Of a DNA stretch of 64,000 bases, positions 1-12,825 are shown piece after piece. The position numbers were made by a program, and so were the translations under genes. Origin of the DNA: Diplosphaera chodatii (Eukaryota; Chlorophyta; Trebouxiophyceae; Prasiolales; Stichococcaceae). How positions within the stretch are numbered: position 1 is the first letter of the stretch; every line of letters begins with the position of its first letter. The DNA is taken from positions 62,001 to 126,000 of the forward strand of contig JAALGY010000053.1 of NCBI GenBank assembly GCA_032358165.1, given 5' to 3'. The notes under the pieces are model-generated. The model worked only from the letters and a program-made list of their open reading frames with translations, ran no database searches and was not told the origin of the DNA.

Positions 1-46
1 AACAAGGTTTTGACCCAACAGCAACCGCGTCAGCAGACTGCCCGCC

Positions 47-2710
47 ATGACGGAGCATGTCTCCATCAAGGTGTGCTATGATATCCTGACAAGGCAGCAT
101 TTGCTCGCGGGCAGCGGCGGCTCCGGGCTGCTGTGCTGCTGTGCATGCACCTGGTCGCTGCAAAAATTCATATCTATGATGATCTGATCATACGCAATAC
201 TGCAAGGGACCATCTCACATGTTGCTTGATGATAGATTGGGCGTCGTCTCCTGTTCACGCTCTACAATTGGGCATGCCAAGCCTCCAGCGCATGCTGACC
301 TGCTGCATGGTGTTGCTCTGCAGGAGAAGATTACGGCGGCGGTGGACAAGATCACGCCGCACCGCAAGTACGCCGCTGTTGCTCCCGATGCATGCGCAAC
401 GAACTGGTTCTACAATGTCACGACCATCGCCTGCTGCCACATACACAAGTGAGCAGCAAAGTGCACGTGCAGGCCGCATGCACAGGCAAACTGAGAAAAA
501 ATGCATTTTTTGCGTGTGTGCTCCGCTGCAGGTCGCATGGCGCCTCGGGCACCGGCACATCCGACACGACTGGCACCATGCGGTATGGCGCCGTGGACTC
601 GTACCCCACCGCATCGCCGCAGGTGCTGCTGCAATGCCACACTCTGGCTGCAATGACCTCAACCAGCGCTTTTCACTCTGAGTACTGCGACCAGTGCACC
701 AATCCTGACTCGCCACCCACACTGACGGTCAGTCACACATTACACAGATCATGTCTACACCATATGCACCCTGCGCAAAGCCTGCATGCAAGTCCTCTAC
801 ATTTTCCATGCGCCAAGCAGGACAATTTGCATGTGGTATGACACAAAGTCTGTGTGATGTGTCGCTGTCATGCGGACCTGCCCAGCCCAGCATGCAGCAC
901 ACCTGCCGAGCAGGGGCGGCGTGAGCGAGCCTGATCAATCACAGGCGTCACACATGTGCGCAGGTGGCGTCGGTGACGGCGACGGGCGTGACGGTGGGCG
1001 CGGCCGAGGCGCCGCCGGTGGCCGCGCCGGGCGTGGCCCGCGCCACCGCCGCCGAGGTCCGCGTCGCCGGGCAGGAGGGCCAGCCGGGGGAGGTATGTAC
1101 AAACCCTAAGATTTCCGACTGTGCAGCGTGCAGAGGTGGTGTTTCCTAGAATTCATTGCTGCCGAGATCTGTGTCGCCGGTCAGGAGGACACCAGGGCAG
1201 GTGCGGCAGCACAGTGCCGGCTTATCAGCTGCTATGCTGGCATAGTGGGCCACTGAGCAGTGCTGATCCCGCAAGTGCAAATGCATCTATCGTTCGCAGT
1301 GCTTGGCACTGTCTCATGACGCGGTACTGTTCAACCAGGGTTTGGGCAGTAACGCACGTGAAGGACGTGCCTTGTCCTCTGCCATCGTTTTGTCTGCAGC
1401 CCTGTTGGGTGCCGGCCATCCCAACGCACAGCATCCATCCGATCAGTAGCGGGTGTCATGTGACATGCAGCTGCACATTTGAGTGCGCTATGCTCGGCTG
1501 CAGGTCATCGACCGGGAGGTGTTCACCCGCACCGAGGTGCGCGTGCTGTCGTTGTTTTGCTGAATTGCATGCATACGCACAAATGCAGTGACCCCAAGCG
1601 CAACTGAGCAGCTCCGTCATAGCATGCACACCACAAGGCATGACCTGTAGCGACGCCGTGCATCCTGCACTGCCGAAGGTCTGCCCTGCGCTCTGCTGCT
1701 CCGACAGCTGGGCTTGGCGCCATCTGTCGGCAGCCTTGTGGCGGTCAGAGCTCTGGACGTTGAATATGTGTTCCTCATTTTGATGTGCGGCACTCGCGCA
1801 GGACCACGAGCGGCTGATCGAGAAGAAGCGCTACGAGCTGGAGCACCACCCCGTGCAGAAGCAGGTGCGCCTGTGCAGCAAACCGAACATCCAGGGTTGC
1901 CAAGAATGTCCAAGGAGGAGTCATGCAGTGATAGTCCAGGCTGAGCAGCATACAGATGTGACGATGCACCGAGGCAGTTGCCTGTTCGGCACTGCCTCAG
2001 GTTTCCATCAAGCACTGTGCAAGCTGCTAAACACCCAAATGGCTTGCTGTGGTTGCGTTGATTTGCCCTGTGCCCAGACTCGTCCTTGTGCAACACCAAC
2101 CATGTCCAAATTCCTGCAGTATGTGGTGGAGACCAAGTACGTGGGGGAGCGCCCCGTGGTGGGCGCGGCCACCGAGGTCGTGGGCCAGGAGCGCAACGTG
2201 GTGCAGGAGCAGGTCAAGGGCGCGCCTGCAGGTAGGGTTCAGACTTCAGGGTGTCGGTTCCGTCACCACTGACTCTTGCAACAGCCCCTGGGGGCGCCTG
2301 CCTGAACAGCACAATATGCACGGCCCCAGTCTGTCTGTTTGATGCAGTGCTGATATAGGCGGCGTAGCTTGGTATCTGAATGACTGGGCTGTCCGGCTGC
2401 CTGCAGCCGCCCGCGAGATCATTGTGGAGGGGGTGGATGCACCCAACGCCCGGGTGAGCCTGCTGCTTCCACCACCTGCTGTGCTGCACAGACTGCATTC
2501 GCTGTGCGGCAAGCGGCCTTAAGCATGTGCCATGGTCAAATGACATCCATCGTGTATGGCATCCTAGATCTCAACCCGCATTGCGCAAGTGTGCTCACAT
2601 TACAGTGGAGCCTGCCGCAGATGCCGGGCGTGGCAGCGGAGGTCGTCGAGGCGGAGATCGATGCTGAGGTGCCGGCGGGGGCGACGGCTCGCACCAGGCT
2701 GGATGCGTGA
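47..2710 (+). CDS. Small hydrophilic LEA-like protein, nine exons (hypothetical)
   Basis: I do not recognise this protein. Nine exons join in phase: 47-70, 324-367, 532-622, 964-1092, 1504-1536, 1802-1864, 2120-2231, 2407-2453 and 2621-2710. They give about 210 residues starting MTEHVSIK. The donors are GTGTGC, GTACGC, GTGCTG, GTATGT, GTGCGC, GTGCGC, GTAGGG and GTGAGC, and every acceptor is CAG. The translation has no Cys and no Trp. It is rich in Ala, Val, Glu, Gly, Arg and Thr, and has no signal peptide or membrane segment. A charged middle part (DHERLIEKKRYELEHHP, then YVVETKYVGERP) is followed by Val/Glu-rich tracts. This composition suggests a stress-related, LEA-like disordered protein, which is an inference. 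The ATG at 47 is the first in-frame start seen, but an earlier exon left of the window cannot be excluded. Confidence 0.6.
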
Positions 2711-3470
2711 TGGTGCAATGAGGCAATGAGGCAGAGTCGTCCAAGGCCAGGACGCGGGGAGTGTGTCATTCGCAGGAGTGTGCTTGGTGTTGTTGCACAG
2801 TTAGTCATATTCAGCCGTTGATGGTGGACAGTCCAGCTGATGCGCTTATAGTTCGTGTACAGTGTCACAAGCTGCAAGTGTTACAGGGTGTGCTTACGGG
2901 CTTGCAGCTGCAGATGTACTTTGCCGAACGAGCAGCTTGGTGGCTTGTGTGCGCGGTGACCAAGGTGACTTGGTGGGTGGTTGTGCCTTCATCAAGCGGA
3001 GCTCTGCTGTTTGCACAGTGCGGTATGTTGGGAACGCATGCTCAAGAGGCAAGGTGCACAGCTCAGAAGCAACAAACTGCCGGCAACCTGGCGCTTTTCT
3101 CAAAAGCATGGTCGAAAACTATCTTGATCGATGGCAGCACCTGCCCGTGAAGCCTGCTCTGACATGCTTAAACGTAGAAATGCTGCAGTGACTGTCAGGC
3201 TTCAAATGACGTGCCAAAGAATGCTAAAGGTCCTGGACGCCAGGCAGGAAAGTGACTCCAGTGCTCAGCCACTTCATCTGTGCTTCGAGCCCATAGTGTA
3301 CACAAATCTATATATGCTGCCATCCAGCAGGCTGAAAACGTTGTGTTCTGGCTGCGGCCGGTGCTGCAAACCCCTTGCAGCCCCGGCGGAAGTGCTGCAT
3401 CCAGTGTGCAAACTGCCAAACAGCAGGTGTGGCCAAGGCAGCTTCTGCCATCTGCAGGCGCTGCATTCCC
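2711..3470. other. Intergenic, convergent 3' flanks
   Basis: This lies between the stops of the LEA-like gene (+) and the GRAM-VASt gene (-). TTACA at 2881-2885 reads TGTAA on the minus strand, the green-algal poly(A) signal, though it is about 590 bases past that stop. I see no gene here. Confidence 0.5.
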
Positions 3471-6400
3471 TCAGGCATCTGACGGGCAGGCGCCTCCAAT
3501 ACAGCTGCCGCTGTCGCCTGCCACGGAGCCGCCCATCGCTATGGGGCCGCCCGCGGTGGCTGCGACCGCGGTGGCGACGTCGCCAGCCAGCAGCTCCACG
3601 CGCTGGCGCATCATGTCCACATCTGCGGCCAGCAGCTGCAGGCGGGGGCCCCACCCTGCAGCGTCGCCGGCGGCGCTCTGGCCCGCGTCTCCAGCGGCGG
3701 TGAAGACCGCCAACTGCTCGGGCTGCACGATGACGGGCCGCACCACCGCCGCCGCCGTCTGTGCGCTGCCGCCGACGCTGCTTCCTGCTGCCAGGGCGGC
3801 AAAGCGCCACAGGATCAGCAGCTGCAGCGCCACCACCGCCGCCACCAGGCTGAACAGCACCCACTGGCGGCGCGTGAGCAGCCCCCTGGCGGGCCGGCCG
3901 CCGGTGGCCGACTCCCGCAGCCGCGCCCCCGCTCCCGAGCTGCGCCGCCTCGACACAGGCCTGCATTTGATGAGCGTGGACATGAGCCATGCGTGTCACA
4001 CACACACACACACACGCAAAAAGGACACCACATTTCGCCTGAAACCGCACCATCAAGAGCACCCCGACCTGAGAGTGTTGAGTTGCACAGACTGCAGTAC
4101 AGATCAGCATCCGACCCCCTCTTACAGCTGCTAGGACAGCAGGCTCACGACCCATGAAATGCAGCTGATGGGACGGCAGGCTCACGAGGCTGGTGTGACA
4201 GCTCGGAGCTCGACATCTGAGATTGCCTGCGAACATGTGTACAGATGGGCACGCTGGTGGCACTCACGAGGCGGGGTTGGAGCCGTCGGCGTCGCCGGCC
4301 AGCAGGCGGCCCACGGCGGCGCGGTGCTCCCGGGGCAGCAGCTCCACCAGGCCCGCCAGGTGCGCGGGGCTGCCGGGGGGCGCACCCAGGCTGGGGGCGG
4401 GCGCGCCTGCAGGGTTTAGGGGGGCCGGGGTCAGGGTTGTTCCGCCCTAGCACCACACACGCTTCACCAGCAGCCGTGGCCTGGTTGTGTGCAGTACTCA
4501 CAAATCCTACTATGGGTAGGGACGGGGGTACAGCAGGGTGTGGATTCGGCAGAGCCAGGCACGGGACGGACGACCTTTTCTAGGCAGTGGACCGCGGCCG
4601 CAACTGCCTGCAAGGACGCCGGCGCCCCGTGGCTGGCTGCCGTGCTTGCGGGTGGCACAGAACGCTTCATCATGCAGTGGCAAAGTAGACATGAGGTGGA
4701 GTCGCACACCTGGTCCACGGGCGGAGGTGTACTGGGACGCGGCCGCCGCCGGCAGCCCAGACGCCGGCGTCGCCGCCGCCTGCTTGGGGGACGCCTGCTG
4801 CGCGGCCTCGTCAATGGCCCTGTAGCATGTGAGAGTCTCCATGGGAATCCAAACGAGCTCAGATCCACAGGAATCCAGCAAGATGTGCCCAGCGTACTGC
4901 TGGACGACAGTGATGAAGCAGCGTCTGACGCCGTCGTTCACAGTTCAGTTCTGCCCCGCGCTGCTGACCAGCCCGCAGCCACGACTCACTTTTGCGCGGC
5001 GGCGAGCCACTCCTCGTGGGAGCCGCGGCAGGAGTTGATCACCCCCGACTCGATGGCCTTCCTCCAGATGGTGGGCTTGGTGAAGTCCACCATCACGTGC
5101 GTGGCGATCTTCAGCACCGGGCCCGCCGCCTGCCCATCAGCGCAAGAATGTATGTCACTGCCAAGCGCAGCGCTGATACCAGCAGCCACACAGGGAAGCG
5201 CCAAATTTGCCACACGGCAGCGTGCTCACAGCCACAGCATCACCGGCAGCCAGTCTGCACATGGGCCGCCAAGCAGACAAGGTCGTGCTGTGATGCACAA
5301 GTGTCAATGCACTAGCATTCTCCGGCATTCCACCAGCACAAGCCTGCCTAACTGTGTATGGGCATGAGAAAGCACGGCGGGCACCTCGGTGATGTTCCAG
5401 CGCGCCTCGACAGTGAAGCAGTCGCCATACGGGATGTCCGGCATCACCTGTGCACGGAAGCCTGCCGATTCATGTTGTGCATCAGTTCAACAGCCTCTTG
5501 GGACAAACACAACAACGCACCACCTGGCGGCCAGATTGAACGTTGTGTGACTGATGTGCTGCTGCTTTGACCAGCTGATGCAGTGTGTCAGCATCGAGGG
5601 TGCGCACCTGTGAGGTCTCGAACACCAGCTGGTTGTTCTCGTACATGGCGTACCGCTGCGTCTGGTAGCACATCGTCTTGGGCGGCCCGATCCTCGACTG
5701 CAGCACAGCAGAAGCACCATTGAAGCGTTCTCGCCAGATGGCTGTAGATCCTCCAACAAAACTGTGTCTGTATCTCTGCGAACTCTGAGAAATAATGACG
5801 TTTCAGACCACACAGTAGGCATTGGTTGCAACCTGACCAAGTCGGGCAAATTTGCAACTGCGGTCTCCAGGGCATTCAAGGTAGCAAACCTTGCGGCACG
5901 ACCACACAGCTGCATCAAAATCAGCTGTAACTGCGCGTCCAGCTCCGCCGTGTTGTCACCAGTATACACAGGAAATATGTTTGTACCATCGGGTTGACTT
6001 GTACTGCCAGCCTGTCCCCAGGTACAGGCCGCACCGTACCTTCAGGGCGGTGATGAACTGCAGCTCCCGCACGCGGCCCAGCGGCTGGTGCGTGCGCCAG
6101 CGGCTGATGGACGCCTGCTCGTCGCCCTTGGCGTGGTGGAAGTCCACGTAGAAGGACGACTCGTCGGACAGGAAGCGCGTGCACAGCTCCGCCATTGTGA
6201 TGCCTGCGCCGGGCAGCATTCGAGTCAGGCACCGGGGCCGAGAGAACAGCAGGCTGAGCTTCCCACAACAGCAGGCTTCGACCTTTTGGGATCCGACTGC
6301 ACTCGAAAGCCTGCACAGGCTATGGCTGCGCAGGGGAACATCTTTCTCAGCGTTGCAACAGCCTGCAGCACATCTCGGCTGCAATGACCAGCGCCACAAC

Positions 6401-9400
6401 ACGCAGCAAGTGCATCACCCGGTCCACGCCTGCTGACACACTTGCAGCGCCTCGGGGCCTTAGCCATTGCAGCGTGCTTGCATATGTCTCATCTGAGCTG
6501 TGTACACCCCGCATGCTGCAAGCGCACCCTTCAGCTCGCCGGTGACGAGGGGCTGCATGCCGTCCGCCAGCGGCGGCGGGGGGCGGTCCAACGGCGTCCA
6601 CATCTCCCCGGCAACGTCGCCGTCCCCGTGGCCATCGTCGTCTGTGTCCTGCGGGGTGGGAGGCCGTGAAAACCTTGAGGCTTGTTGCTTGTGAAACGGG
6701 ACTATAGGGAGGCAGTCTGCCGCCATGTACAGTCTCATGCAGCAGCTCAAGGCACCACAGCACAAATACCACGCCGCCTGGGAAAGGCACCGCTGCCCCG
6801 CCGACAGAGCAGCGCCCATGCCGTGGAATCACCGCACACCAACCTCCTTTTCAGTGCAGAGGCCTCACATGGCCGGGGGTGGTCGGCGAGTTGCCGCTGC
6901 TGCTGACGGACCGATCCTCCTCCTCCTGCCAGCTGTTGTCGGTCGTCACGCTCGCGCGGGCCGCGGTCGCCGGGTGCCCGTTGGTCTCCTGCAGCCAGCA
7001 AGGCGAGAGTGACCCTCTGCAAAGTGCACAAGTGGTTGGAACACAGTTGCACTGCAGGCTGACACCAGTCGAAGCTTGCAAGCTCTGCTTCGCCTACCGA
7101 AGGCACCCTATGATAATGGGTGCCGTCGTATGCTTGGCACCCGCTGCACGCTCCGCAGATAACATGAACACTGCACACACACATGAGACCCAAGGCTGCC
7201 AGGAACCATGCAAGGGCCCTTGAGATCAAGCAGCTGTCACAGGCCTGTGGCCTGTGCTCGTGCACAGATGCCATGCAAACCATCTATACAAAGCTGCTGA
7301 CAGCGTCCTGGCAGGAGCTGGTAGGGCTCCTCCTATCATATGCGCACATTGATGGGCAGCGAGCTGAGGGCGGTGCTGCGCTCCCGGGCCCCCCCGCCGC
7401 CCCGGTCGGTGACCCGCCGGCTGCCCTTCTTCAGCAGCGCCGCGGACCGCGACAGGAAGCCCTCCCGGTCGCCGGGCGCCGCCGTGGCGCTCGCGCTGAC
7501 GCCCTCGTCGGCGCTGTGCCGCGCGGCCGGGCTGAGCGCCGACTCCGACTGCGCGTGCCGCTCGGCTGCAGGTGCAGGAGCATGCACACGTCAGCAGTGG
7601 CCCTGGCCCGCTGCCTGGCAGGACTAGAAACGTCTGACATGGTGCTCTATGCAGTGCAAGCCCGGCTGCGGCGTGCTGACAGCCTGAGGCTGCAGTGCGA
7701 GTGCTGGACTGGACAGGGCAGCTGCTTGTGCTGAGGCGCGACAGCTGCTGCTGCAGCAGCGCGGTGCAGAAGGTGCAGTCGGGGCTCACGCTTGCGGCCC
7801 TTGTTGGAGAACATCTGCGCCTCCGCCTTCTCGGGCGCGGACTGGTGCCAGGCGGCCATGATGAGGCGGAAGGCGTCCTCCCGGGACAGGAAGGACGTGA
7901 AGAACTCCCGCCGGCCCCTCGGCCCCCACGTGATCTCGATAGAGTTGGGGAAGCCGACGTTCTTGCGCTTCCGCACCGCCGTGACCTCCTGTTTGTGCCA
8001 TCAGTGACCACAATTGTTGCCAGGGTAACCAGATTGCCGCCGAGCCGCAGGTGCTGCCAGCCTTACATAACAGTGCAGCTGCCAGTTCATGATACTGCCG
8101 CTGCTATGAGTGCACTGGCGCTGAAGGCTTCCAGCACTTGCAGCTGGTGCACGCCGGACCTTCAGCGGGATGGCCTTATCCTTGACGTAGCCGAAGACGT
8201 TGGAGTGGAAGCACACGTAGTGCTCGAAGACGTACATGCGGCCTGCGTCGGGCATGGCGCAGCTTCAGCGAATGTTCGTGCAGTCCCGGAACATTGCAGT
8301 GCACAGCGCCGGTCAGCACATGCAGCGAGCATGGTTCACAGCACACCTTGCAGCAGCAGCTTCTTCTGCAGCGCGCAGATGAAGTCGTCCATGATGTTCT
8401 GCAGGTCAGCAGCCATAGACGTCACATATCCCTGTCTGCCAAAGGGCCAGGTGATCAGATCAGAGACGCAGTTACATGATGCAACAGACTGCAGCTGACA
8501 CCATCCGCGGCCTTTGGGCCATGCAGGCACAGCCAGCACGCCGGGTCGCATCTGCTCGCTGTAATCGAGCGTGAATTACTAGCCTGGCAGGCACGCAACC
8601 CCAGGCCATCAGCACGGGTCCACTGCGTCCCGCAGGTCTCGCGGCCATAAAAGGCGCCAAGTGCAGCTAAGCCTTATGTGAGCGAGCACAAGAAGGGGTC
8701 CTTCCTGAAGAAGGGTGACCACATGCAGCAGGACTGGAGGCCAGTGGCCGTACAAGGACGGCGGGGCGAGCCTGGGAACCGACTGCGCACTCTGTAGCTT
8801 CTGGCAGCCTCCCGAGAGGAGTAGCCACGGCACGATGCGCGTCACACGACACGGCAGCGCCCTAAGTAGGTCAAGGCAACCGCAGATAGAAGCTACGATC
8901 GGCTTGGGAGGGCTGACCCACCTCTGTGTCAGGCAGTCCGAAGACGGAGCGCAGGTCATCGCTCTTGGCGGTGACTCTTGACAGCCAGGTGGACGTGCGG
9001 TCCGAGGCCGTGCTCCGCGCTGATCCTGCTCTCAGGTCGCCAGGCCCAGAGCCGGCATCGCTGGGCCTGCCGCTGGCGTCCGCTGCCTGCTGCGGGCTGT
9101 TTGCTGACACGAGCTCCGGCACCGAAACATCCGCGTTCAGCGCGCCTGCCGCCTGCCCAGCCGCATTTGCGGTGCTCCTGTAGCGTGCGGCCTCGAAGCT
9201 GCTGACCTGCATGCGCTCCTGCCACTCGGCGACGGAGCTGGTTCGGCTCTCGGAGCTGGCATCTGCCGCTTTCAGGTGGCGGGCCACCTCGTCAGCATCG
9301 AACTGGCTGGCCAGCCGCACCAGGTCCGTGGCTGAAGCATCCCTGCTGGCTGCGTGCGGCGTGAGCGCCTCGGGGGTGGCGCAGGCGCTGCGCAGCGAGG

Positions 9401-9836
9401 CGCTGGCCTGCCGGGATGGCGCTCGAGAGCCAGCCAGACTGTTGACCATGCTTCTATTGTTCTGCATGCACGAGCTGCCGTGTCACGCCATTGATGCGGG
9501 CGTTGTGCAGGGCTTACGAAGCGCCTGAGGCCGCTGCACCCGCTGGCAGCTGAGCTGAAAGGGCAAAACCACAGCTGTCGTGCAGGCTGCAGCACACTCT
9601 TTTTATCGCCTGTGCACTGCGCCTGGTGCCAGATCGGGGTGGACTGTCGATACACGCTGCGCTGTGAGCCGTCGTGTGAGCACCTCGTGATCTGTGAGGC
9701 CCGGAAAGTCGATCTGTGCCCAGGGGTCGCGGACTGGAATTACCGCATGATCAGGTGAAGTTGGTGGCTCCGGTCTGATGCGCCAATTGGCACCGCCTGA
9801 CACGACAGCATTACGTTGATCGGGGCCTCCTGACAT
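3471..9836 (-). CDS. GRAM-VASt domain membrane protein (VAD1/Aster/Lam-type sterol transfer protein)
   Basis: The order from the N terminus is: a Ser/Ala-rich region (8871-9467); a GRAM domain in exons near 8340-8390 (FICALQKKLLLQ), 8165-8255 (MYVFEHYVCFHSNVFGY) and 7800-7980 (GFPNSIEITWGP, FFTSFLSREDAF); then a VASt domain in exons near 6040-6190 (LSDESSFYVDFHH), 5610-5700 (RIGPPKTMCYQTQRY), 5385-5450 (DIPYGDCFTVEARWNI) and 4990-5130 (ATHVMVDFTKPTIWR). A Pro/Ala-rich linker follows, then one membrane segment (WVLFSLVAAVVALQLLILW) in the last exon, 3471-3983. This is the architecture of plant VAD1 and of fungal Lam and animal Aster proteins, which move sterols at ER contact sites; that role is inferred from the family. 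The start at 9836 rests on a proposed first exon (about 9684-9836, beginning MSGGPDQRNAVV). Its phase-0 donor GAG|GTGCTC joins AAC AAT AGA at about 9458. A start at the internal Met just downstream is the alternative. The stop is TGA at 3471-3473. Confidence 0.85.
3997..4015. repeat. (CA)n dinucleotide tract
   Basis: An uninterrupted CA run of 19 bases lies just upstream (in gene sense) of the final exon of the GRAM-VASt gene, inside or beside its last intron. It is an ordinary microsatellite. Confidence 0.9.
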
Positions 9837-10355
9837 AGGTCGCCGCCAGATGGGCGAGGTGTTGTGGGAGGTGTTGTGGCAGATGCCAAAATTAGCGCAG
9901 CCCTTGCAATAGTCAGGGTATCCTACCGTCAGCAGCAGCAGCAACTCCGCCAGGGCTAAGCAGGCTCCACAGTGCAACGTTGTTCTGACGCTGCCTCATG
10001 GCATGCATCTTTCGGAGCTGCAAGATCATGTGCCGGCGAAGCACACGCTGCTGCAAGGCGCCGGGGTACTGTGGCGTTATTGCGCGCCGGTGTGGTATCT
10101 GTTATGACATGCTGCAGTCCACCCTGGCAGGCTACCGAGTCGGCATCTGCAGGCACACGAGTCAACATCAGGCCAGGCTGCCGGACAGCCAGCAGCAGGA
10201 ATGATTGACTGCAGCGACGCCTGATCAACACTTGATAGGCACATGACAGACCAGATGGTCACAGCCAGCGCATCCTGGGATGCGCTCTCCTTGCCCCCAG
10301 CAGTCTGGGGTCCAGAGAGACATGTTACCTGGAGCCCGGCAATGAAGCCAGTGCA
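9837..10355. other. Intergenic, upstream of the GRAM-VASt gene
   Basis: This separates two minus-strand genes. It holds the likely promoter of the GRAM-VASt gene and the 3' flank of the Lys/Ala-rich gene. I see no further gene or clear motif. Confidence 0.4.
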
Positions 10356-12825
10356 TCAACAGCCAGGTACCATCATCCACACCTGGTTGTAGGACGACTT
10401 GTCCTTGCCCTTGCCCTTCTTGGCGGCGCGCGCCTTCGCCTCCGCCGCCGCCTTGGCCACCAGCGCCGCCGACCCGGTCTTGCCCTTCCCGGCGGCTGCC
10501 TTCTTCTTCGCCGCCAGCCGCTTCTTGGCCTGCGGGGTGTGGCGGCAGTGCAGTGAACAGACGGGTCGACAGCCCGAACAGCATCAAGTGCATCCAGATG
10601 AGGTGTCATCAGCCTCACTGACCCTCGCTGCCTGTCAGCAGGAACACAACCTGCATGCGCGTAAAGGCTAGGCTTTGCAGTGGAAATTTAGCAGGTTCCA
10701 TATCGGCATGCAAAGCTGCATGGCGTGAGGCGGTGATAGGCCACACAGAAGCACGCAGCATGGCTGGCAGCTGCATCATTGGTGCAAGCTGCCAGAGGCA
10801 GCGCGGCAGCTGTTGCTATACAGACTGCACTCCCCCAGGCTGCAGTCCCACCACCAATGCACCCGCCTCCGCCGGGTCTGGATGCCAGCTGTCTTCACAG
10901 CTGCCATGCCAGCTCCAGCCACAACCCAGGTGGTGCACAGCCTGCCACAGGGAAATGCTGCAGCTCACCTCTGCGGGGTCCTCCGCCACGGATGGCTCGG
11001 CGTCCCCGGGCTCCTGGGGCTGCTCCTCCGCCGGGACGCCATTGGCGGCGGGCGCCTCGGCGGCCGTCCCGGCGGCGGCGTCGAGCGAGCCGGAGCCGTC
11101 CTTGGCGGCGGCGGCGGCCGCTGCGGCGGCCTTCTGGCGGGCGCGCTTGGCGGCGCGGGCCGCCGCCGCCGCCGACTTCTCGCCATCCTGCTCGTCTGCT
11201 GCCTCTGTGGGAGGAGCATGACTGCTGTGTGCGATGACAGGAAATCACGCAGCTGTGATGATGCATGGTCAGCTAGGTCGAGACGTGCTGCAGCGTCAGT
11301 GACGTGTGGAGCCTGCTGCAGCGTCAGTGGTCAACGGCGCAAGGCGACACAGAAGGCCGATGGTTGTACACGGGGAACATGCAGGGCAACTCCATGATGA
11401 AAAACCATGTCCCACACACAAACCACGCTTTGCCACGCACCCTGGGTGGCTGCGGCGGCCTCCTCGCCCTCGATGCCGAGCTCCGCCAGCACCGCCGCCA
11501 GCTCCTCCATGCTCTTCTTCTTCTGCTCCTGTTGCCGGACATGAGCAGGGGTGCGTGAGCATGCAACGATACTAGTATCACGCCCACAGTGTCGCCCGTT
11601 GCTGCTCTGGCTGAATGCACGACCTGGGAACATGCAACCCGCCCCTCCCACAAGACTACTGCGAGTTAGCGAGTGTGTGTCCGGCAGCCGTGCAGCCTCG
11701 CTGAACGCTGGTGAGGGATGGCCGCTGACCTTTCTGGACAGCTGCTGCTCCGCTAGGCGGGCCGCCTCGGCGGCGTCGGCTGCCTCCTTCGCTGCCTTGG
11801 CCTTCGCGGCCGCGAGGGCCTCGGGGCTGGGCTGCTGCTCCTTCTCAGGCTCAGGCTCCTCCTCTGTGCCATCACATACCCCTTCGTTACGGTGGTTCTT
11901 TGACGACGTTGATCCTTTCAGGTGCATTGTGCAGTAGCAGGCGTGCCACCAGCCGGGCCTGTCAGCACTGATAACCGGCTCGAGCGGTGGTGCATGCAGT
12001 GCATCGGAGTCCACACCTGCGCCGTGCTCGTCGTCCTCCTTTTCGAGCTCCAGCCCCAGATCCTCGTGGATCTGGTGGATGTCTGCCTGTGAAGGGTATA
12101 GCAAGGAGCATCGGTCATGTGTGCTGAGGCGTCCTGATCGGCGGCACAGCCTTGTGCTGGACAGACCGCCAGAAGTGCACTCAGTGCATGCAACGAGCAG
12201 CCTGCGTGTTTCGGTGGCATGCGCGACTAGAGGGTACACTACCAGGCAGGTGCTGCAACCCACCTCATCATCTGACTCCTCAGCCGGTGCTGCCTCCTCG
12301 GCAGCATTGCCGCCACCGCCGCCCGCCTGCAGGAATGCATCGTCCACGTGAGAGTGTGCTCACACTCCGTACTTCAGGGCACTACCAAGCAACACCTGCC
12401 AATAACAGGCGTCCAAATGCCAGCACTGGACAATGCTTTGACGGGCGGCTGCTGGCGTCGCCTGCACTACTCAACGGTCTAACCCCGTGCCCACAGCATT
12501 GCAATGCGTGCTGCGTAGCATTGAGCATTTCCAAGCGGACCTCTGCGGCCCAGTCGTCGGGCAGGGGCGCCAGGCCACCACCCCTGGACAGCTCGAAGTC
12601 CTCCTCATCATCCAGCTCGTCGGCCCAGTTGCTGACGCTGGGGCCGCCGCCGCCGAAGATGGCTGCCTCCATTGCTGCCTTCTCCTCCTCCTCGAGCTGC
12701 CGCTGCTGCTTTTTGGAGGCCTTGCGGCCGGGCTGCTCGCCGTCGCCATCCTTGCTCTTGTCCGACTTTTTCTTGGAGCTCTTCGTGCTCAGAGCAGCGA
12801 AAGCATTTCCTGTGGCCAGACTCAT
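10356..12825 (-). CDS. Lys/Ala/Glu-rich coiled-coil protein (hypothetical)
   Basis: I do not recognise the family. Exon 1 begins MSLATGNAFAALSTKSSKKK and carries an acidic patch (WADELDDEEDFE). Later exons give an acidic stretch (EEAAPAEESDDE), ADIHQIHEDLGLELEKEDDE, a long Ala/Lys/Glu helix (ALAAAKAKAAKEAADAAEAA), KKKSMEELAAVLAELGIEGE, a Lys/Arg/Ala segment near 10980-11205, and a basic C terminus with KKRLAAKKKAAAGKGK and KGKGKDKSSYNQ. Joins tested are in phase, for example GCA G|GTGTGG to AG GAG GAG. The product is about 350 residues, very soluble, with no signal peptide or membrane segment. Mixed charge and helical repeats suggest an RNA-binding, ribosome-associated or nuclear protein, by composition only. 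The stop used (10356-10358) reads through a possible GTGTGG donor after SSYNQ, so the last residues may differ. Confidence 0.7.

Noticed and set aside
3274..4263. 329-codon minus-strand frame
   Set aside because: An Arg/Gly-rich shadow of the GRAM-VASt last exon and the adjoining intron in another frame.
11331..12347. 338-codon minus-strand open frame
   Set aside because: It reads through real exons of the Lys/Ala-rich gene and their introns; GT-AG joins in phase explain the coding parts better.
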